A stretch of DNA of 36,238 nucleotides from Planctomyces sp. SH-PL62 (GCA_945893075.1 CAMDDX010000030.1:1-36238); one strand, 5' to 3'. Shown: positions 18,046-27,241, numbered from the stretch's first letter. Numbers and translations: made by a program. The notes: generated by a model not told the origin, from the sequence alone.

Positions 18046-19320
18046 TCACTCCGCCAAACTCACGCGCACGATCTCTTTGTCGTTCCGCGCGAACACGCTC
18101 TTCATCGCGAACGCCGGGTGCGACCAGACGGTCATGCGGCGTTGGATCGGTGCCGTCGGCTCGATCAGTTTGGCTCGGCTGATTTCCTGGTAACCGGCGG
18201 GAGTCAGCTTGGCGATGATCAGGTCGCCCTGTTCGTTGTGCAGGAAGTAGCGGTCCTCGTGCGGCACGAGAAAGCAGTTCCACCAGCGTCCCTGTCCGGT
18301 GGCGTCGTGCGTTTCCCACAACCGCTCGCCGTTGCTGGCGTCGAGACATCGCAGCTGGCCATAGCTGTCGATGCCGTAAATGTGCGAGCCGTCAAAGACC
18401 GGCGTCATAATGATGGGATGGACGCCGTCGGTGCGCAGTTCGCTGTCGCTCTTGCCGGACCATGCGACGCGAGCGGACTGGCCGTCGTCCGCAACCTCGA
18501 TCATGCGCGGGCCGTTGTAGAAGCTGGCGACGAACAGCCGATTGCCGACTTGCCGAGGCGTCATCACGGTCAGTCCGGAACGGACCGAGTACGGCACTCG
18601 CCAAAGCGACTTGCCGCTTGCCGGGTCGAGCGACGAGACCGCCGATGGATGCCAGATGATGAGTTGCCGGTGTTCGCCGAACGTGAAGATCATCGGCGGC
18701 GCGTAACCGATTTCGCGATCGTTCAGCGCCCGCCACAATTCTTTGCCGGTCGCTTTATCAAAACTCACAACCAGCGCGTTCTCGCCGCCGACCAGCAGAA
18801 TGATTTGGTTGCCATCGACCAGCGGCGCGTGGACCATCCCCCATGTGGGCAATCGCGTGCCGAACTCCTCGACGAAGTTCTTTTTCCAAATCACCTGTCC
18901 GGTCTTTTCCTCCAAACAAAACAGATGCCCCATCGCGCCGACCGTGAAGACGCGCCCTTCGTCGATCGTCGGTGTGCAGCGCGGGCCGAGCGGGTAGCTG
19001 ACCGTGTATCGCGCCGGATACGCGTGCGTCCAAATCTCTTGGCCGGTGTCGGCGTCCAGGCAGAGCACTCGCTCGCCATCGGCCGAGCGATCCATCACGA
19101 ACACTCTTCCGTTCGCGACTGCCGGCCCCGCGTAACCCGCACCGATCGAAGTGGACCAGACGCGCGGCAGCAGTTCTTTCGTCTTGAGTTCTTTGACGAT
19201 CCCTTTCTCGCGCCACGCCAAGTCCCGCTGCGGTCCGCCCCATTGCGGCCAATCGTCGGCCATCATCGGACTACAGATTCCGAAAAGCGTCCAAAACCAA
19301 ATCGTTGATCGACTCATCAT
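18046..19320 (-). CDS. PQQ-binding-like beta-propeller repeat protein
   Basis: DWPQWGGPQRDLAWREKGI; repeated DADTGQEIWTHAYPARY, EEKTGQVIWKKNFV, DKATGKELWRAL, DPASGKSLWRVPY, DASNGERLWETHD blades. Confidence 0.92.
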   Translation of the reverse strand: MMSRSTIWFWTLFGICSPMMADDWPQWGGPQRDLAWREKGIVKELKTKELLPRVWSTSIGAGYAGPAVANGRVFVMDRSADGERVLCLDADTGQEIWTHAYPARYTVSYPLGPRCTPTIDEGRVFTVGAMGHLFCLEEKTGQVIWKKNFVEEFGTRLPTWGMVHAPLVDGNQIILLVGGENALVVSFDKATGKELWRALNDREIGYAPPMIFTFGEHRQLIIWHPSAVSSLDPASGKSLWRVPYSVRSGLTVMTPRQVGNRLFVASFYNGPRMIEVADDGQSARVAWSGKSDSELRTDGVHPIIMTPVFDGSHIYGIDSYGQLRCLDASNGERLWETHDATGQGRWWNCFLVPHEDRYFLHNEQGDLIIAKLTPAGYQEISRAKLIEPTAPIQRRMTVWSHPAFAMKSVFARNDKEIVRVSLAE

Positions 19321-19472
19321 TCGCCTCTTTCGTTGATGGACAGGGCAGAATCATCGCAAGATCGCGGGGCACTCGCCACGCTCTGGATAGAAGGGAAGTC
19401 CGCGTGGCGATAGTCTGCGGCCATCGACCGCTTGAGATATCTAGGCTGTGTCTGATTTGAGCGAGGCAATTC

Positions 19473-20024
19473 ATGAAACGAAAAACGAAAGCCATTGTTG
19501 GTGTTGTTCTCGCTGCCACATTGTTGGCGACGTTCGTGATGATTCGCGAAGGTCTGTCCCTGGGGAAGCACTCCAGTGTCACCAAGATGTTCGGCGGGAA
19601 TGACGGATTGCTGACCGTGACTCATCCCACAAAGGTGGCAGCGTATCGGCTCAAAGCAAATCTCAAGAACGACGGTACTGAGTACACCAACCCGAACAGC
19701 AATTACGAAGTCATCGCCGGGCCGATTTCGGTGCCTGAGACCGTGGCCGCCGAGGTTTCAGCAGTCTTGGTTTCACCTCGGTCATACGATTGGGAAGGTG
19801 CAAAAGGCTGCATGCCAGAGTACGGAGTCCGCCTGTCATTTCTGCGAGAGAGCGACCAAGTCGATGTGTATCTCTGCTTTGAGTGTCAGATTCTGTCGGT
19901 GAGTCGAAATGGACCGGTGACTGGCGGAGGAAACTTTGATCCGATGAATGCCGTCCTGGTCCGTGCGGCGAAGACGATGTTTCCAAACGATTCCGAAATT
20001 CAAAAGCTAAAATCCGGCTGGTAG
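19473..20024 (+). CDS. Hypothetical protein with N-terminal membrane anchor
   Basis: MKRKTKAIVGVVLAATLLATFVMIREGLSLGKHSSV; 183 aa; no recognised domain. Confidence 0.6.
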   Translation: MKRKTKAIVGVVLAATLLATFVMIREGLSLGKHSSVTKMFGGNDGLLTVTHPTKVAAYRLKANLKNDGTEYTNPNSNYEVIAGPISVPETVAAEVSAVLVSPRSYDWEGAKGCMPEYGVRLSFLRESDQVDVYLCFECQILSVSRNGPVTGGGNFDPMNAVLVRAAKTMFPNDSEIQKLKSGW

Positions 20025-20091
20025 TCGATCACCAAGCAGGCTGGTTACCATCAGGTCGATTGATTCTCAGCGATTTCATTGGAGGTTTCTC

Positions 20092-21153
20092 GTGCGCAAC
20101 ATTTCTTTCGTCCGTATTGGCCTGTTGGCCCTTTGGGTTTTCAGCATCACATCGGTGATCGCCGTCGCAGATGAGCCAAATTTGGCGACGGAGGCTGAGG
20201 CCAAGCATCTCGCCAACGTCCGGCAAGTCACGTTCGGGCTGCCGCGAGCGGGCGAAGGGTACTTCTCGCCGGACGACCAATGGATCGTGTATCAGGGGTA
20301 TCCGATCGGCTATCCGTTCTATCAAATCTATTTGCAGCGGCTGGACGAGAAGGTGCCGATGCAGCTCAGCACCGGCCGCGGCCGCACGACGTGCAGCTAC
20401 TTCACGCCCGACGGGAAGACGATCCTTTTCGCGTCCAGCCATACCGATCCGGACATCGAGCAGACCGAAGCGAAAGCTCGTGCGCTCGCGAAGGAAGGGG
20501 GCCGGCCGCGTTATCAATGGGACTTCGATCCGCACATGGAGCTTTACACGATCCGTCCCGACGGCACCGGCCTCAAGCGGCTGACGAACTCGCCCGGCTA
20601 TGACGCCGAGGGAAGTTACTCACCCGATGGCAAGCAGATCGTGTTCACGTCGTCGCGCGGCGAAAGTCCCGACATCTTCATCATGGATGCCGACGGCTCG
20701 CACGTCCGGCAACTCACCAATACTCCCGGCTACGACGGCGGTCCATTCTTCTCGCCGGACGGCAAGTGGGTCATCTTCCGCAGCGACCGCGACAAGGAAC
20801 ACATGCTGCAACTCTTCGCGATCTCCGTGGATGGCAAACGCGAAGTGCAGCTCACCAAGAATCTCGACGAAGTCAATTGGTGCCCGTACTTCCATCCGTC
20901 GAGTAAGTACTTGATCTGGGCCGGCGCGAATTACTCGCAAGGTCCGCGCGGCGCGAATTTCGATCTCTTCACAATGGATTTGGATTTCTCTGCCGGCTCA
21001 CCGAAAGCCGGAGCAGTCACGCGCATCACCGACCACAAAGCCACCGACATCCTGCCCGTCTTCAGCCCCGACGGCACCAAGCTGATGTGGACCTCCACGC
21101 GCACCGCCGATGGCAGCAGCCAATTGTGGATCGCCGACTGGCTGCGCAAGTGA
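20092..21153 (+). CDS. TolB-like/WD40-like PD40 beta-propeller protein
   Basis: GGAGG RBS and GTG start; repeated YSPDGKQIVFTSSRGESPDIFIMDADGSHVRQLTN / FSPDGKWVIFRSDRD / FSPDGTKLMWTSTR. Confidence 0.9.
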   Translation: MRNISFVRIGLLALWVFSITSVIAVADEPNLATEAEAKHLANVRQVTFGLPRAGEGYFSPDDQWIVYQGYPIGYPFYQIYLQRLDEKVPMQLSTGRGRTTCSYFTPDGKTILFASSHTDPDIEQTEAKARALAKEGGRPRYQWDFDPHMELYTIRPDGTGLKRLTNSPGYDAEGSYSPDGKQIVFTSSRGESPDIFIMDADGSHVRQLTNTPGYDGGPFFSPDGKWVIFRSDRDKEHMLQLFAISVDGKREVQLTKNLDEVNWCPYFHPSSKYLIWAGANYSQGPRGANFDLFTMDLDFSAGSPKAGAVTRITDHKATDILPVFSPDGTKLMWTSTRTADGSSQLWIADWLRK

Positions 21154-21163
21154 CCGCCGTGTT

Positions 21164-21289
21164 GGGGTCAGGTGTTCTGATTTCTGTTTTGGCCACACGA
21201 CGGCTGTGACTTTCAGTTGCCAAACAATCATCCCGACCACGGTTGACTCCGTTCGTGACGCCAAAACAGAAATCAGAACACCTGACCCC
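21164..21289. repeat. Perfect inverted repeat with 29-bp arms around a 68-bp centre (126 bp, MITE-like)
   Basis: GGGGTCAGGTGTTCTGATTTCTGTTTTGG (21164-21192) and exact reverse complement 21261-21289. Confidence 0.97.
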
Positions 21290-22817
21290 TCGCCCGCGCA
21301 CGAAGTTTCTGCTCGGCGCAGCGTTTGTGATCACGACGGGTTTGGGGCTGTTGTTGCTGGGTGGCCTCTGCGAGTCGGCGTTCGTCGATGTTCTCGGCTC
21401 GACAGCGAGCGATGAGAGTGAGTGGCTGACGAGCCTCTGCTTGACCGGACTGGTTGGTGCGGTCAGCGTGGCCAGCGGCGTTTGGCTGGCGCGTCGCATC
21501 CCGCGACGTGTGCTGTACCTGATCGTCTTCAGCAGCATGGTGGCGACCGTGACCATCGTGTTGGCGGAAGTCGTCTCGCGATTGGGACTCCCCGCATGGC
21601 CCGCCTCGGCGTTGCATGGCGTGCGGCCCAGCGTGCAACAGGCATTGATGACCGAGGCCGAACGAAACGATGTCGGGGCTCAGCGCAATGCCTGGGGACA
21701 GCGGGATCGCGAACGATCCTTGCGGCCCGCGGCAGGCGTGCTGCGAGTCGCCTTCATCGGAGATTCATTTCTGGAAGAGGGGATCGGAGCTCCCTTGTCA
21801 CTGGTCACGGAGAGGCTGCTCGACCGGGCGGACGTGGAAGTCGTCAACCTGGGCGTCTCTGCCACTTCACCGGACGAGTACTTCTACCGCGCGGCGCATG
21901 TGGCGTTGCCGCTCGAAGCGACGGGCTGCGTCGTCTGCATCTACTTGGGCAACGATTTGGCGGCGGACCATCGCACGCTGCCGAGTTGGTTCGGCATCGC
22001 CGCCGTGTCTCCGCGACCGGCGTTACTGACCACCTTGGGCTTGCGCGGACTGAATGATGTGCTGACGACTCGCGAGCGGCCGGTGCTGAAGATTTGGAGC
22101 AACGCCGGTGGTCTGGGTGAATCCGAAAAAAAGATGCACGAGTCCTGCCGCAACAGCTCCGACCGCGAACTGGCGGAACTCTTGTTGAGAAACGCGGAGT
22201 TGCCTCCACAGTTGGCCGAGCTAGTGCGCCCGCAAATGCTGGGGGCAGAGATGGCCTCGTTCTACAACGTGCTGCGCGATCCAGATGAGGGTCGATTTCG
22301 CTCGTACTTTCTGTTCGACGGCGTCTGGTTGAAGGCCACGGGGATGACGCCGCAGATTCTCAGCGATCCCGCATCGACGCTGCATTGGGTGCGTGTCGCC
22401 GCTGCGGTGTATTCGCGGCCGAAGGACCGAAGCGGCAAACTAGCCCGACGCGCAAGCGAGGGAGTGGGGATCAACGGCGGTGTTGATCCCTCGCTTGCGC
22501 GTCGGGCTAGTGTGGAAACCACTGCTCGATTCTTGGTGGTCCTGATCCCCGAAGGGTTTGCCGTCGATCCCCGGATGCAGGAACAATGGGCACCGTTGGC
22601 GGACATGCGGCGGATGACCGACAAGACCTCCGCGGCCGGACGTCGCATCGAACAAGAACTGACTCAAGCGGGGATTGAAGTGCTGAATCTGACGGACACT
22701 CTGGCCGGCGTTCGTGGCACGTACTTGAACGTGGATGGGCATTGGTCGCCGCTAGGAATCGAAACCAGTGCGGCCGCCGTGGCGGCTCATTTACGTCGTT
22801 GGTTGGAAGAGCCTTGA
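21243..22817 (+). CDS. Membrane-anchored SGNH/GDSL hydrolase-like protein
   Basis: Two N-terminal hydrophobic helices; block I FIGDSFLEEG, block V-like NVDGHWSPLG. N-terminus overlaps the inverted-repeat arm, so the true start is uncertain. Confidence 0.75.
   Translation: MTPFVTPKQKSEHLTPRPRTKFLLGAAFVITTGLGLLLLGGLCESAFVDVLGSTASDESEWLTSLCLTGLVGAVSVASGVWLARRIPRRVLYLIVFSSMVATVTIVLAEVVSRLGLPAWPASALHGVRPSVQQALMTEAERNDVGAQRNAWGQRDRERSLRPAAGVLRVAFIGDSFLEEGIGAPLSLVTERLLDRADVEVVNLGVSATSPDEYFYRAAHVALPLEATGCVVCIYLGNDLAADHRTLPSWFGIAAVSPRPALLTTLGLRGLNDVLTTRERPVLKIWSNAGGLGESEKKMHESCRNSSDRELAELLLRNAELPPQLAELVRPQMLGAEMASFYNVLRDPDEGRFRSYFLFDGVWLKATGMTPQILSDPASTLHWVRVAAAVYSRPKDRSGKLARRASEGVGINGGVDPSLARRASVETTARFLVVLIPEGFAVDPRMQEQWAPLADMRRMTDKTSAAGRRIEQELTQAGIEVLNLTDTLAGVRGTYLNVDGHWSPLGIETSAAAVAAHLRRWLEEP
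22440..22510. repeat. Palindromic element in frame inside the SGNH hydrolase CDS (24-bp perfect arms)
   Basis: CTAGCCCGACGCGCAAGCGAGGGA (22440-22463) / TCCCTCGCTTGCGCGTCGGGCTAG (22487-22510); encodes LARRASEGVGINGGVDPSLARRAS. Confidence 0.97.
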
Positions 22818-22868
22818 GGCAGTTTCAAAAGTCACCCGAAGCGTGAGATTTTGAGTTGCGTATTTCAT

Positions 22869-23065
22869 AGCCGCGAAGCGGCGACGGAATTTAGCCGTGG
22901 GCGCAAGCCCACGGAAAAGTGGGGAACAAGAGGCAAAGCCCTGAAAGGGCGACGCTCGAATGTGGTTCACGCGATGGCGTCGCCCCTATCGGGGCTTGAT
23001 CGGCAACAAGACCCGAAAACCGTGGGCTTTCGCCCACGGCTAAACTCCGTCGCCACTCCGTGGCT
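22869..23065. repeat. Nested composite palindrome (46-bp outer arms 41/46, plus inner hairpins)
   Basis: AGCCGCGAAGCGGCGACGGAATTTAGCCGTGGGCGCAAGCCCACGG versus CCGTGGGCTTTCGCCCACGGCTAAACTCCGTCGCCACTCCGTGGCT; inner AAGCCCTGAAAGGGCGACG / GGCGTCGCCCCTATCGGGGCTT. Confidence 0.92.
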
Positions 23066-23088
23066 TAAACCGATATGGCAGCGCCGCA

Positions 23089-24906
23089 ATGAAACAGGCC
23101 GTTCCAAAAGTTGTTCAGGCGGTCGCTGAGCCGCAGGTTCCGATCACTCGGCGCGAGTGGGCGATGCTGGCGGCCATCCTGCTGCTGACGGGGTTTGTCT
23201 ACGGACAGACTTTGTGGTTCCCGTTTGTGAATTTTGACGACGACGTCCACGTCTATCGCAATCCGCACGTCCGCAGCGGGCTGAGTTTCGACAATCTCGG
23301 CTGGGCGTTTGAGATTCACGGGCCGAGCCAATGGCATCCACTGGCTTGGATCTCGCATCAATTGGATTCGCAGTTGTTTGGCGCGGCGGCCGACGGCACG
23401 CATGCGGGTGGGCATCACGCCGTCAATCTGTTGCTGCACCTGAGCAACGTGGTGCTGGTTTTTGTCCTGTTTCGCCGTCTGCTGGGTCGCGGGGAACCGG
23501 CCCTGCTGTCGGCCGCGCTGTTCGCCGTCCATCCGCTCAACGTCGAGTCCGTCGCGTGGGTCTCCGAGCGGCGGAATCTGTTGTGTCTGCTGTTCTCGTT
23601 GTCGGCGCTGCTGGCTTATTTCCGGTACGCTCATCGCGAGAGTTGGCGCAGCTATCTGGCGGTGTGCGTATGGCTGACGGCCGCTCTGATGGCGAAGCCG
23701 CTGGCGGTCACTCTGCCGTGTGTGTTTTGGCTGCTGGATTTCTGGCCGCTGAAACGTTGGAGCAAGTCACTCGACGTCGAATCCGCCACACCGTTGCTGG
23801 ACCGGCTGTGGCTGCGTTGGTTGCCGAACCTCGACAAGCTGCCGCTGCTGGCGTTGTCGGCGGCATCGGGCGTGTTGACGATTCTCTGCCAGGAAGCCGA
23901 TGGCATCGTCAGTTCGCTCGACGCCTTGCCGTTCAACGATCGCGTGATCAATGCACTGGCCGCTTACGGTCAGTATCTGCTGACTCTGGTCTGGCCAATT
24001 CGTCTGTCGGTGTTCTATCCGCATCCGCGTTTTGTCGGACTCGATCCGTGGGAAGTGTTACTGGTCCCGGCGATCGGAGGCGCAGCCGCGCTGTTGTTGG
24101 TGACGCTGTTCGCCGTTGTTGTCCGTCGTCGCTGGCCGTGGTGGCTTGTCGGCTGGTTGTGGTTTGTCGGGACGCTCGTGCCGATGATCGGGCTGGTCCA
24201 ATCGGGGATGCAACAACGCGCCGATCGCTACCTGTACCTGCCGATGCTGGGAGTGCTGCTGGCCGTGACGGCCAGCCTGCCCTGGAATCGCTGGCAGACG
24301 GTCAAGGCGCGGTGGTGCTCGACATTGGTGGCGAGCGTGATCGTGCTGCTGTTAGCCGGTCGCGCTGGAGATCAGGTCGGCACCTGGCGCGACAGCCTGA
24401 CGCTGTTTGAGCATGCGCTCGACATCGACGATCACAATCATTGGGCGCATTTGAATGCCGGCCTGGCGCGGCAGGAACGTGGTGACTGGGACGCGGCCGA
24501 TCAACATTACGCGGCGGCGCTGGCGATTGATCCGCGATACGAGTTGGCTCATTACAACCTGGGGATTTTGAAATACGACCGAGGCGACCTGCGCGGTGCG
24601 GCGTCGCACTTCGGTCAAGCCCTGCGATTGAATCCGAGACTGGCCGATGCTTGGGTTCGACTCGGTGGACTGCACGGCAACACGGGACGACTTGATCTGG
24701 CCGAACAGGCTTTCCGCACGGCCTGCGAGGTCGATCCCGAACATGTCGATGCCTGGTCGAATCTCGGTGTCATCTACGAACACCGACGCGATTTCCGTCG
24801 CGCACGTCTGGCCTATCAAACGGCGCTGCGGATCGACCCGCAGTTTCCAGCGGCGCGAGAAGGACTTGCCAGAGTCACTGCTGGCGGCGGGAACTCGACT
24901 CCCTAA
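23089..24906 (+). CDS. Polytopic membrane protein with C-terminal TPRs (TMTC/O-mannosyltransferase-like)
   Basis: FVNFDDDVHVYRNPHVRSGLS...WHPLAWISHQLDSQLFG...HHAVNLLLHLSNVVLVFVLFRRLLG...LFAVHPLNVESVAWVSERRNLLCLLF; C-terminal TPRs (YAAALAIDPRYELAHYNLGILKYDRGDLRGAASHFGQALRLNPRLADAWVRLG). Confidence 0.85.
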   Translation: MKQAVPKVVQAVAEPQVPITRREWAMLAAILLLTGFVYGQTLWFPFVNFDDDVHVYRNPHVRSGLSFDNLGWAFEIHGPSQWHPLAWISHQLDSQLFGAAADGTHAGGHHAVNLLLHLSNVVLVFVLFRRLLGRGEPALLSAALFAVHPLNVESVAWVSERRNLLCLLFSLSALLAYFRYAHRESWRSYLAVCVWLTAALMAKPLAVTLPCVFWLLDFWPLKRWSKSLDVESATPLLDRLWLRWLPNLDKLPLLALSAASGVLTILCQEADGIVSSLDALPFNDRVINALAAYGQYLLTLVWPIRLSVFYPHPRFVGLDPWEVLLVPAIGGAAALLLVTLFAVVVRRRWPWWLVGWLWFVGTLVPMIGLVQSGMQQRADRYLYLPMLGVLLAVTASLPWNRWQTVKARWCSTLVASVIVLLLAGRAGDQVGTWRDSLTLFEHALDIDDHNHWAHLNAGLARQERGDWDAADQHYAAALAIDPRYELAHYNLGILKYDRGDLRGAASHFGQALRLNPRLADAWVRLGGLHGNTGRLDLAEQAFRTACEVDPEHVDAWSNLGVIYEHRRDFRRARLAYQTALRIDPQFPAAREGLARVTAGGGNSTP

Positions 24907-24941
24907 ACACATAACGCGAGCTGCGCCCGCAATCAAATCGC

Positions 24942-25054
24942 GAAGAAGGTAAAAAATAATTGGGTAAAAAATATGGACTAAGAAAGTCGCCATGATGTCA
25001 TGGATGCCCTTTGAACTTTCCGCATTTTTTACCCAATTATTTTTTACCTTCTTC
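24942..25054. repeat. AT-rich perfect inverted repeat (31-bp arms, 51-nt loop) between convergent genes; possible bidirectional terminator
   Basis: GAAGAAGGTAAAAAATAATTGGGTAAAAAAT (24942-24972) and exact reverse complement 25024-25054. Confidence 0.97.
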
Positions 25055-25108
25055 CAGTGCGATTCACGGAGAGCAATGCCAGTTTAGCGCCGCAGGTCTT
25101 ATGGCCAT

Positions 25109-27241
25109 TCACAGCGGTCCCGCCAATCGCCGAGCGCGTTCCAACTCGCGGGCGAATTGCGGATTCGGATTCGGAGAATTCTCAATCGCTTGTTCGAGGT
25201 ACGGCACCGCTTCGCGCGGGCGGTTCCGCATCAACAGAAACGCGCCGCGGTTGTAAAGCACTTGGGGATTCTTCGGGCTGATCTTCTCCGCCTCGCTCAG
25301 CCATTTTTCGGCGGCTTGTGGTTCTCGCTCGGCCATGAGCGCGGCGAGGTTCACGCGCGATTCCCAGGCTTGCGGGTTGATTTCGACTTCGCGACGCAGA
25401 TGCGGGATCGCCTGCGCGTTTCGCCCCTGCTGCACGAACACATTGCCCAAGGCTCCGTGCGCATTCAGAAACGTGTCGTCTTGTCGCAGCGTCTCTTCCA
25501 ACTGTTGCTGTGCTTCGTCGATCCGGCCCAGTCGCATCAGCACCAGCGCGAGGTTGTACCGAGCCGACGTCGCTTCCGGACTGAGCCGTAGAGCTTCGTC
25601 GAAGTAGTTCAAAGCCTCCTCGGAATGTCCTTGCGCGGCCCGCGCGACACCGAGGTGCGTCAGCGCATCGACGTGATCCGGTTTGAGTCGCAACACCTCG
25701 CGATAAAAGGCCAGCGCCTCGTCGATCCGCCCGTCTTGTTCGAGCGCTTCGCCCAAGAACACACGCGAGGCCAGATGCGTGGGGGAATCCGCCACGATCG
25801 TCCGAAATTGTGTGATCGCCTTCGCGACGTCCCCCGCGCGAAGAGTGTCCAACGCATCCTGCGACGCCACATCAAACGGCAACATCTCTTTGACGTCGGG
25901 AGCATTCCGCAAGTCCGCCGCGTCGGGAGTCCGGCGTCCGCCGAGATAGCCCAGGCTTTCCAACGCTTTCTGTTCGCGCGGCGTGAGCTGCACCGGCTTC
26001 GCCGTCCGCTCGACGAGCTGCCCCTCAAAATCAGCGAGCAACTTGTCGAGCCGCGCGGCTTCTTGCGGCTCAGTGCCGAACAAATTCCGCGTCTCACCGG
26101 GATCGGCCTGCAAGTCGTAGAGTTCCGGATGCTTCGTGCGGATGAACTTCCAGCGTCCCTGCACCAAGCTTCGCAGCGGCGACCAGCCGTTCTGCAAGAA
26201 GGGATCGTCGGTCATGCCATAACACGGTCGCTCGTCGAGCGGCTTCCCCGCGAAGGCCGGGGCCAGGCTACGGCCTTTCAAATCAACCGGACGACGCAGC
26301 CGCAGTTGTTCAAGCACCGTCGGCAGGACATCAACCAACGACACCGGTTTATTCACCTCTTGCCCAGCCGCGATGTGGCCCGGCCATTCCATCAGCAACG
26401 GAACGCGCTGCGTGGAATCGTAGAGCGTGTAGCCGTGCGTCCGTTCGACATGATCGCCGAAGCCTTCGCCATGATCGCCGAGCACGATCACCCAAGTCTT
26501 CTCGCGTTGTCCCGCAGTCTCCAGCGCGGCCAGCAGCCGAGCAATCTGCACATCGACCGCCGCCAACTCGCCGTCATAGGGGCGGTCGCGAAAGCGATCA
26601 CCGAACTCATCGGGATGAGCGTCATACGGGAAATGCGGATCGTAGAAATGCACCCACAAACAAAACGGCTTAGAGCTGCGTTTCTGAAACCAATCGAGCG
26701 CGGCATCGACCACCTCGCGAGCACCACGCTGCCGCTGCAACGCGTCCAGTTCGGAGGGCATCCGCGAGAGTTGCCCGTCATCATACTTCGCCCACCCGCG
26801 ACCGAGACCGAACCGGCCATCCAGCACGAACGACGAAACAAACGCCGCCGTGTCGTAGCCGGCCGCCTGCAACAAAGCCGGCAACGTCGGCAACTTTTCA
26901 TCCAACCGACCACGGCCATTCGTCCGCAAACCATGCTCCGGCGGATACAGCCCCGTGAATAAGCTGGTGTGCGTGGGCAACGTCAACGGAGCCGGCGAAT
27001 ACGCACGCTCAAACCGCACTCCCGCAGCGGCCAGCCGATCCAGTGTCGGAGTCGCGGCCTCGGAGTAGCCGTAACATCCGAGCCGATCCGCGCGAGTCGT
27101 ATCCAGCGTGATGAACAGCAAGTTGACCGTCGGCCGTGGCGTCGAAAACCACCAGTAACTCAATCCGCTACCCGCCAGCAGCAGTAGGCCGAACGCAATG
27201 AGGGCCAGTCTCTTCACTCGCGAATCACGGCCCACGGTCAT
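25109..27241 (-). CDS. Sulfatase-like (alkaline phosphatase superfamily) hydrolase fused to C-terminal TPRs
   Basis: LLFITLDTTRADRLGCYGYSEAATPTLDRLAAAGVRFERAYSPAPLTLPTHTSLFTGLYPPEHGLRTN; VIVLGDHGEGFGDH; TPRs such as AVARGHSEEALNYFDEALRLSPEATSARYNLALVL-like repeats. Confidence 0.9.
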   Translation of the reverse strand: MTVGRDSRVKRLALIAFGLLLLAGSGLSYWWFSTPRPTVNLLFITLDTTRADRLGCYGYSEAATPTLDRLAAAGVRFERAYSPAPLTLPTHTSLFTGLYPPEHGLRTNGRGRLDEKLPTLPALLQAAGYDTAAFVSSFVLDGRFGLGRGWAKYDDGQLSRMPSELDALQRQRGAREVVDAALDWFQKRSSKPFCLWVHFYDPHFPYDAHPDEFGDRFRDRPYDGELAAVDVQIARLLAALETAGQREKTWVIVLGDHGEGFGDHVERTHGYTLYDSTQRVPLLMEWPGHIAAGQEVNKPVSLVDVLPTVLEQLRLRRPVDLKGRSLAPAFAGKPLDERPCYGMTDDPFLQNGWSPLRSLVQGRWKFIRTKHPELYDLQADPGETRNLFGTEPQEAARLDKLLADFEGQLVERTAKPVQLTPREQKALESLGYLGGRRTPDAADLRNAPDVKEMLPFDVASQDALDTLRAGDVAKAITQFRTIVADSPTHLASRVFLGEALEQDGRIDEALAFYREVLRLKPDHVDALTHLGVARAAQGHSEEALNYFDEALRLSPEATSARYNLALVLMRLGRIDEAQQQLEETLRQDDTFLNAHGALGNVFVQQGRNAQAIPHLRREVEINPQAWESRVNLAALMAEREPQAAEKWLSEAEKISPKNPQVLYNRGAFLLMRNRPREAVPYLEQAIENSPNPNPQFARELERARRLAGPL

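Noticed and set aside
18118-19308. 396-aa plus-strand ORF opposite the PQQ-repeat gene
   Set aside because: No domain; the minus strand has clear beta-propeller blades.
19373-19408. Short inverted repeat TCGCCACGC...GCGTGGCGA upstream of the 183-aa gene
   Set aside because: Only about 9-bp stems with a 20-nt spacer; could be chance or an operator, and not strong enough to report as a feature.
22860-23070. Possible CRISPR-like repeat cluster
   Set aside because: Repeats are inverted, not regularly spaced direct repeats; there are no spacers of constant length and no cas genes.
25625-26962. 445-aa plus-strand ORF antisense to the sulfatase-like/TPR gene
   Set aside because: Low-complexity Arg/Gln-rich translation without domain signatures; typical mirror ORF.
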